From: Nocardia jinanensis
Lineage (GTDB): Bacteria > Actinomycetota > Actinomycetes > Mycobacteriales > Mycobacteriaceae
Reading direction: 5' to 3'
DNA: 64,000 nt
Assembly (NCBI RefSeq): GCF_014645735.1
Contig: NZ_BMMH01000028.1
Location: forward strand, 1 to 64,000
The position numbers and the translations under genes are program-made. Of the stretch, positions 59,217-64,000 are shown in pieces. Position 1 is the stretch's first letter, and each line of letters begins with the position of its first letter. Below the pieces are notes generated by a model that was not told the origin of the DNA, did not search any database, and worked only from the letters and a program-made list of their open reading frames with translations.

Positions 59217-59243
59217 CTGTCTAGACAGTGATTGTCTCGACAG
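59217..59243. promoter_or_regulatory. Tandem palindromic operators of the MarR gene
   Basis: CTGTCTAGACAG (59217-59228) is a perfect 12-bp palindrome. A second copy, TTGTCTCGACAG (59232-59243), has its centre 15 bases away. They lie directly upstream of the -10. Confidence 0.65.
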
Positions 59244-59416
59244 TTGATTCCGTGGTTCGTGGCCTGGGTGGTCACTCGGTGGCGGTCGCGTCGCTCGGGC
59301 TCATCGGCAATCGCCTCGATATCGCCCGGTCGGGTGCTCGCCGGACGGCGGGTTCCGCTCGCTGTGCCCGGGCGGTATGCGGCCAGGACCTTGCGCCCGG
59401 AAGCGGTATGGACTAA

Positions 59417-59438
59417 TACTTAGCCATATGGCAAAGTA
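59417..59438. promoter_or_regulatory. 22-bp palindrome covering the ArsR start codon
   Basis: TACTT-A-GCCATATGGC-A-AAGTA: the core GCCATATGGC (59423-59432) is perfect and contains the ATG, and the outer arms TACTT and AAGTA match. Likely the ArsR autoregulatory site. Confidence 0.65.
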
Positions 59439-59772
59439 TGCGGAGTCGCTGGACATCGTGTTCGCCGCGCTGTCCGACCCTTCCCGGCGGACGGTGGTCC
59501 AGCGGCTCGGAGCCGGGCCTGCCAGCGTCGGCGAACTGGCCCGGGACCTGCCCATCACCTTGCCGTCGTTCATGAAGCACATCCGCGTACTGGAGGACAG
59601 TGGGCTGATCCGGACGGTCAAGACCGGACGGGTACGCCGCTGCGAACTCGATCGCGAACGGTTCGCGTTGATCGACGGCTGGCTGGCCGAACAGCGGCGT
59701 ATCTGGGAAGACCGCACGGATCGACTCGAACAATTCCTCCTCGACACCCTGGAGCCCACCGATGAATCCTGA
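59428..59772 (+). CDS. ArsR-family transcriptional regulator
   Basis: 114 residues from ATG 59428; an upstream in-frame ATG at 59377 would add unrelated sequence. The HTH reads SDPSRRTVVQRLGAGPASVGELARDLPITLPSFMKHIRVLEDSGLIRTVKTGRVRRCEL. No Cys metal motif, so it belongs to the metal-independent group often paired with SRPBCC proteins. It overlaps the next gene by 11 bases. Confidence 0.93.
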   Translation: MAKYAESLDIVFAALSDPSRRTVVQRLGAGPASVGELARDLPITLPSFMKHIRVLEDSGLIRTVKTGRVRRCELDRERFALIDGWLAEQRRIWEDRTDRLEQFLLDTLEPTDES

Positions 59773-60235
59773 CCTCGACCTCTCCCTGCACCGCGTGATC
59801 CGCGCGCCGCGCGCGAGCGTGTGGAACGCCTGGACCGACCCCGGCAGTCTGGCCCGCTGGTGGCTGCCCGCCCCTGCCCGGTGCCGCGTCGACCGGCTGG
59901 AAGTCCGCCCGGCCGGTGCCTTCGTGACCTCGATGAGCGAGGACGGCAGCGAATACGTCCCGCATCTGGACGCCTGTTTCCTCGTGGTCGAGGAGAGCGA
60001 ACGCCTGGTCTTCACCACTGCGCTCGACAGCGGCTGGCGTCCGGCCACCTCGGAGATCGTGATGACCGCGGAGATCACCCTGAGCGATCACCCGGACGGT
60101 ACCGAGTATCAGGTTCTGGTCCGGCACGGTGATCCGGCCGCCCGGGCCCGGCACGAAGAACTCGGGTTCGAACACGGGTGGGGGACGGTCACCGACCAGC
60201 TCACCGCACTCGTCGAGAGCGCGGTCCGGGCATGA
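59762..60235 (+). CDS. SRPBCC (AHSA1-type) domain protein
   Basis: 157 residues in a START-like fold: LHRVIRAPRASVWNAWTDPGSLARWWLPAPARCRVDRLEVRPAGAF, then the late EELGFEHGWGTVTDQLTALVES. Binds a small hydrophobic ligand in this family. Starts inside the ArsR gene and overlaps the reductase by four bases, so the three are one operon. Confidence 0.92.
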   Translation: MNPDLDLSLHRVIRAPRASVWNAWTDPGSLARWWLPAPARCRVDRLEVRPAGAFVTSMSEDGSEYVPHLDACFLVVEESERLVFTTALDSGWRPATSEIVMTAEITLSDHPDGTEYQVLVRHGDPAARARHEELGFEHGWGTVTDQLTALVESAVRA

Positions 60236-60856
60236 AACTGGTACTCACCGAATTCATCACCCTCGATGGCGTCAGCCAGGGGCCGGGTTCACCCACCGAG
60301 GACACCAGTGATGGTTTCGACCGCGGTGGCTGGCTGGTGCCGTATCTGGACGAGGTCTTCATCCGGCGGACCTCCGAATGGCTCGACGCCGCCGACGGTC
60401 TGCTGTTCGGCCGTCGAACCTACGAGGCGTTCGCCCGCGATTGGCCCGCCGTCACCGATCCCGCCGACCCGTTTGCGGACCGGATGAACGCTGCCGAAGT
60501 ATGTCGTGTCCAGCACATTGACCGAAGGAGACTGGAATCCGACGACGGTGCTACCGGGTGACCCGGTCGTCTCGGTCGGTGAGCTGCTGCGACGTCCGGG
60601 CCGCGAACTGCAGATCCACGGCAGCTCCTACCTGGGTGACGCGTTGCTCGCCGCCGGGCTCGTCCACACCGTCCGGCTCACCGTAGCGCCCACCGTGCTG
60701 CGGACGGGCCGCCGGCTGCTCGCCGGGACCGGCCCGGCGACGGGGCTGCAGCTGTCCCGCCACGAGGTCACCGACAGTGGCCTGCTCCTGCTCGAATACG
60801 AGGTGACGGGTTCCGCGCCGCTTGCCGAATTCGACGGTCTGACCCAGTTCCTCTGA
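60232..60856 (+). pseudogene. RibD C-terminal/dihydrofolate reductase-like protein, frameshifted
   Basis: Frame 1 from ATG 60232 encodes KLVLTEFITLDGVSQGPGSP ... EWLDAADGLLFGRRTYEAFARDWPAV ... DRMNA and then loses similarity. From 60491 the next frame restores it: LPKYVVSSTLTEGDWNPTTV ... GRELQIHGSSYLGDALLAAGLVHTVRLTVAPTVL. A single extra base (or two missing) near 60490, around CTGCCG, explains the break. Both halves together are the usual length of about 205 residues. So it is a broken gene or a sequence error. The ArsR-SRPBCC-RibD_C order is common in actinobacteria. Confidence 0.8.
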
Positions 60857-60986
60857 ACGACATCGAGGATGTGCGGGCGGCTGTCGCGGCCGGGAACGCG
60901 AAACCACCTCCGAATTCGGGGCGTGTGCGCGATCGAACGTGTTGATACGGTAGCGACTCATTCCAGGACACACAGGTAGGGCAGCT

Positions 60987-61184
60987 ATGAGCCGAATGGT
61001 GCTGAATATCGTTGCCGCGGGGGCGGTCTCCCTCGCGATCGGCCTGCAACCGGCGTCGGCCGCCGCGGCGGGGATACCGGTGGTGCCGACGACTCCCGGC
61101 GAGCGGATCGAAACGACCACGGCCCCGTTCGATCCGATCTGCCCGCTCTGCTTCGTGCGCGAGTTCCTGGAAAGTCTCTCCTAG
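60987..61184 (+). CDS. Small secreted protein with a CxxC
   Basis: 65 residues. A signal peptide is evident (MVLNIVAAGAVSLAIGLQPASA, cut after ASA-A), leaving about 40 residues that end in DPICPLCFVREFLESLS. The CPLC pair could form a disulfide or bind a metal. AGGGCAG lies before the ATG and TACGGT upstream could be a -10. No family recognised. Confidence 0.5.
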   Translation: MSRMVLNIVAAGAVSLAIGLQPASAAAAGIPVVPTTPGERIETTTAPFDPICPLCFVREFLESLS

Positions 61185-61705
61185 ATCATGTTTCGGGAAG
61201 TCGGCTCTCGATCTCGAATTCGGGGGCCCAGGTGTGCGCCCAGGCCGCGAGCGGCCGGAGATGGCCGAAGCCCGGACTGCAACGCGGTGAGGACCGGGGA
61301 GATCCCGATGCTTCTAGAATAGAGGCGAGGATATTGTCACCAGGTCCTCGCCGTACTGCCGAATCATCGCCGAATCGCCGGCTTTCGCCGATCGGCGCCG
61401 TGCACGGTTGCGCGGTCTCGCCGACCGAGCGGGCTCTACCCGGACGGGGCGGACTCCGGACCGTAAGTCGTGCACCGGGTGTCGACTACGGATGTGATGC
61501 GCCGATCATGGTGGTTGATTCGTGCTGACAATGCGCTGCCGGAGTGAGGAGCCGACTGTGGCGAAGATCGATCGAATCGGTCCCTTATCGTGCCGATGGC
61601 CCTGGCAGGTATGTTTCGGCCGGCCAGGGTCCTGGGGCGTGCGCCGGTTCGTGACGACGGCGCGCACGGCAGACCGTCCGAACCGATCAGCGATGACCTG
61701 AACTG
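61185..61705. other. Intergenic stretch, no supported gene
   Basis: About 520 bases with mixed coding bias. A short direct repeat GCCCAGG occurs near 61230-61240; otherwise I see no gene, operator or terminator. Confidence 0.5.
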
Positions 61706-62752
61706 ATGTCCGCGGACTATGAACGCCTCGTCTCGCTGGACGAAGGGGACGCGCTCGGGCGGCATTGGGTGAAGGTCGATATCGTGTGGCTCTTCCGCGA
61801 GGCGAACGAACGAGTGGTCACCACGCTCGATGGCGCGAGCCAGGTACTCGAACGTCACTATCGAGCCGTTCGTTCCAGCGTAGGGGAAGGTAGCGATCTG
61901 CAGGTCGAGGCCCAGGCCGAGGGCGTGGAGAGAATTCGTGCCGCCGACGGCGACGCACTCGAACGCGCACCGTCAGCGGGCTATCAGCCCAGTCCTGCCG
62001 AACTGCTGGTGCAGAACCGCCGTCTCGTGGGGGAGGTGCAGAATTGGCTTCCGGATGGTGACGTTCCGACCAATCAGGTTCACCTCATGCGGGCTGCCGG
62101 CGACGATGAGCTCTACATCTACAAGCCGGTCTCGGGAGAAAAGCTGGGTCGGCGCTGGGGGATCCCGCCCGTGCCCGGTGAGGCCGCGAAAAGGGAAGTG
62201 GCGGCTTTCCGTCTCAACGAGCTACTCGGGTTCCGCCTGGTGCCGCCGACGGCGCTCGTCGACGGGCCGCATGGGCCCGGTTCGCTGCAGCGATTCGTTC
62301 CGGATACATCTGAACCCATGAATCCCACGGACTATCCTGAGTCGCAGCAACATCAGATGGCCGTTCTCGACTTCGTGCTCGGCAATTCCGATAGCGGTTT
62401 CACCAATTTCCGGACGACCTCGGAGGGTGATCTCGTCGCGTTCGACCATGAGCTGACGCTGCCCGAATCGCCCGCCCCGTTGTACGGGGATCTGCAAGCA
62501 AGCCACTATTCGCATTTTCTCCGTAGCCCCGATACCGAGCGAATGCCCCTGCACGAGGATGTGATGCGCGCTGTCAGCTCTGTGGACCCGGAACGGATAC
62601 GCGCGGCCTTCACCGACCTCGGACTCAGCGATGACGCGGTACAGGGTGCGCTCACCAGGCTGGAATTCGTGCGGTCGGACGGAATGGTCCCCAGCACTCC
62701 GTATATCTTCCGCGCGCCGAGAATTGTCGGAATAACCCCGGTCGTGGGATGA
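61706..62752 (+). CDS. HipA/PI3-4 kinase-like protein
   Basis: 348 residues. Residues 1-115 are a charged helical region without known domain. The rest resembles the small actinobacterial PI3/PI4-kinase-like and HipA-type kinases: ATP-lysine motif LYIYKPVSGEK near 135, REVAAFRLNELLGFRLVPPT with the paired Glu near 162, catalytic VLGNSDSGFTNF near 225-236 (compare GNNDAHLKNF of HipA), and the metal-binding AFDHEL near 246. So an active kinase is plausible; its substrate (lipid, protein or nucleotide) is unknown. It stands alone, without a HipB-like antitoxin next to it. Confidence 0.6.
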   Translation: MSADYERLVSLDEGDALGRHWVKVDIVWLFREANERVVTTLDGASQVLERHYRAVRSSVGEGSDLQVEAQAEGVERIRAADGDALERAPSAGYQPSPAELLVQNRRLVGEVQNWLPDGDVPTNQVHLMRAAGDDELYIYKPVSGEKLGRRWGIPPVPGEAAKREVAAFRLNELLGFRLVPPTALVDGPHGPGSLQRFVPDTSEPMNPTDYPESQQHQMAVLDFVLGNSDSGFTNFRTTSEGDLVAFDHELTLPESPAPLYGDLQASHYSHFLRSPDTERMPLHEDVMRAVSSVDPERIRAAFTDLGLSDDAVQGALTRLEFVRSDGMVPSTPYIFRAPRIVGITPVVG

Positions 62753-62876
62753 AAGCCGAGCGTGACCGGTTACCGGAGCGCGGGGCGTATCCGTTTCCGG
62801 CGCAGCAGCGCCGACCGGGTCACCGGCTCGATCGGTCGAGGGAGATCGGTGATCGCGCAGCGGTCCCTTCAGGACA

Positions 62877-63752
62877 GTGGCTTCGCTGGGACCGGATAAC
62901 GGCACCCTCTACGATCTCCTGGTGCCCGGCCGACAACAACCTGCAGACGTACGCAATCCCCATGTGGTTGCCGCCGCCAAGCTCCATCGTGGTGCAGCGC
63001 GGAAGCGCGCCGGGCGATTCCTGGCCGAGGGCGCCAATTCCGTCGGCGCCGCCCTCGAGGCCGGCCGGGTTCGCGAGCTCTTCTACTCCGCCGAAGGCGC
63101 CACCCGGGAACATGCGCTGATCGCCGGGGCCGACGCCGAGGGCGTGCGCACCACGCTCGTATCCGACCGTGCCGCGCAGGCCCTGGGCGAGACGGTCACG
63201 CCTCCCGGGCTGGTGGCGGTCTGCGATCTGGTCGATGTACCGCTGGGCGATGTCGTGCCGGAGCGGGGCCGCGGGGTGGATATCCCGCGCATGCTGGCCG
63301 TGCCGGTCGGTATGGCCGACCCCGGTAACGCGGGCACACTCATCCGGGTGGTCGACGCGGTCGGTGCGGATGCGGTGGTGCTGGCGGGCGACAGTGTGGA
63401 CCCGCACAACGGGAAATGTGTGCGCTCCTGTGCGGGCAGTCTGTTCCACGTGCCGATCGTCCGGGAGCGTGATACCGCCGCCGTGCTGGACCGTATCGAA
63501 TCCGCGGGGATCACCACCGTGGCGACCGCGGCCGACGGTGAAATCGACCTCGATGACGCCGACGAACTGTTCGCGGGGCCGATCGCCTGGCTGTTCGGGA
63601 ACGAGGCTCACGGCCTGGACCCGGAGATCGCCCGGCGGGCGCATCACCGCGTCCGGATTCCGATCCGCGGCCGAGCCGAGAGCCTGAATCTGGCCACGGC
63701 CGCCGCGATCTGTCTCTACGCGAATTCGCGTATCCGGTTCGGCCGCAACTGA
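62877..63752 (+). CDS. tsnR: SpoU/TrmH-family RNA 2'-O-methyltransferase
   Basis: 291 residues from GTG 62877. The N-terminal substrate-binding domain has NPHVVAAAKLHRGAARKRAGRFLAEGANSVGAALEAG, and the knotted SPOUT domain carries the three motifs: GMADPGNAGTLIRVVDAVGAD, AWLFGNEAHGLDPE and IPIRGRAESLNLATAAAICLY. Position directly after the infC-rpmI-rplT region matches tsnR in mycobacteria. The target RNA is most likely 23S rRNA or tRNA; resistance methylases of this family exist but nothing here shows that function. Confidence 0.93.
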   Translation: MASLGPDNGTLYDLLVPGRQQPADVRNPHVVAAAKLHRGAARKRAGRFLAEGANSVGAALEAGRVRELFYSAEGATREHALIAGADAEGVRTTLVSDRAAQALGETVTPPGLVAVCDLVDVPLGDVVPERGRGVDIPRMLAVPVGMADPGNAGTLIRVVDAVGADAVVLAGDSVDPHNGKCVRSCAGSLFHVPIVRERDTAAVLDRIESAGITTVATAADGEIDLDDADELFAGPIAWLFGNEAHGLDPEIARRAHHRVRIPIRGRAESLNLATAAAICLYANSRIRFGRN

Positions 63753-63758
63753 TCCGAG

Positions 63759-64000
63759 TCAGTCGCGGTTGTCGGCCAGGTCGTCGAGGAGTTCGGTCGC
63801 CCAGTCGGCGGGTACCGGGGCCGGGCCGGCGACCTGTAGTGCCGCCATCACGGTGAGCAGCATCCCGGAGGCCAGGAACTGCCGGGTATCGGTGACCGAG
63901 GCCCCGGTCAGCTCGCGGATGAGGCGATAGATCCGGCCGTAGCGTTCGCGTACGACCGGCCCGATCTCGGGATCGCCGGCGGCCGCGAAGGCGTGCAGTA
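63759..64000 (-). CDS. TetR-family regulator, C-terminal part (cut by window edge)
   Basis: 79 residues are visible, ending at the TGA (minus strand) at 63759-63761. The segment FAAAGDPEIGPVVRERYGRI and YRLIRELTGASVTDTRQFLASGMLLTVMAAL is typical of a TetR ligand-binding domain of the type found in many actinobacterial regulators. The DNA-binding part lies beyond the window. Convergent with tsnR, six bases apart. Confidence 0.75.
   Translation of the reverse strand, partial: LHAFAAAGDPEIGPVVRERYGRIYRLIRELTGASVTDTRQFLASGMLLTVMAALQVAGPAPVPADWATELLDDLADNRD

Noticed and set aside
59228..59423. 62-63 residue open frames between MarR and ArsR
   Set aside because: Overlap the operators, Arg-rich, without ribosome sites.
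1..64000. CRISPR arrays, prophage and rRNA genes
   Set aside because: No regularly spaced repeats, phage structural genes or rRNA sequences were seen.

Overview
The window is high-GC actinobacterial DNA, most likely from Nocardia or a close relative in the Mycobacteriales. The backbone keeps the gene order I know from Mycobacterium tuberculosis between Rv1608c and Rv1644: bcpB, trpE, a Trp-associated membrane protein, trpC, trpB, trpA, lgt, pyk, tesB, the ANTAR regulator pdtaR, polA, rpsA, coaE (fused to a GrpB domain), a DUF402 protein, uvrB, a universal stress protein, uvrA, infC, rpmI, rplT and a tsnR-like RNA methyltransferase. An MspA-type porin gene and frequent leaderless starts fit the same order.

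Layout. 1-1.2 kb: end of an IS630-type transposase, a MarR regulator and a peroxiredoxin. 1.2-8.8 kb: tryptophan operon, lgt and a TM2 membrane protein. 9-15.5 kb: pyruvate kinase, acyl-CoA thioesterase, a low-molecular-weight phosphatase, a DUF1254 protein, a PadR regulator with a membrane-anchored partner, and tRNA-Leu(CAA). Mycobacteria carry cydABDC in this interval; it is absent here. 15.9-22.2 kb: pdtaR and a five-gene branched-chain amino acid (Liv-type) ABC transporter operon with a GlnR-like site in front. 22.3-28.7 kb: polA, an MspA porin, a transcription attenuator with a leader peptide ahead of a free-standing LeuA regulatory domain, a thioredoxin and a 2H phosphoesterase. 28.9-36.7 kb: a polar amino acid ABC transporter, a flavin oxidoreductase, an isopropylmalate/isocitrate dehydrogenase homologue, an SPFH protein with a small ribbon-helix-helix protein, and a methyltransferase. 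36.8-47.3 kb: rpsA, a reductase/TetR pair, coaE, uvrB and several small stress or regulatory genes. 47.3-56.8 kb: a HelD-type helicase, a PAS-GGDEF cyclase, a ketosynthase and uvrA. 56.8-64 kb: translation genes infC-rpmI-rplT, a MarR gene, an ArsR-SRPBCC-reductase operon whose last gene is frameshifted, a kinase-like protein, a SpoU-family methyltransferase and the end of a TetR gene.

The most interesting signals are regulatory. polA, uvrB and uvrA share the promoter pattern NTGTCGGTG-N8-TANNNT, which matches the LexA/RecA-independent DNA damage promoter attributed to PafBC in mycobacteria. A consensus-like promoter at 26909-26937 drives a leaderless 44-codon leader peptide with clustered rare Leu and Val codons, followed by a terminator and then the lone LeuA regulatory domain. 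infC appears to start at an ATC codon behind a near-perfect Shine-Dalgarno. At least twelve genes start 6-8 bases after a TANNNT box, as expected for leaderless mRNAs. Palindromes sit on the start of the ArsR gene, beside the MarR gene and ahead of the SPFH/RHH operon.

All calls come from reading the sequence; no database search, folding or alignment was run.
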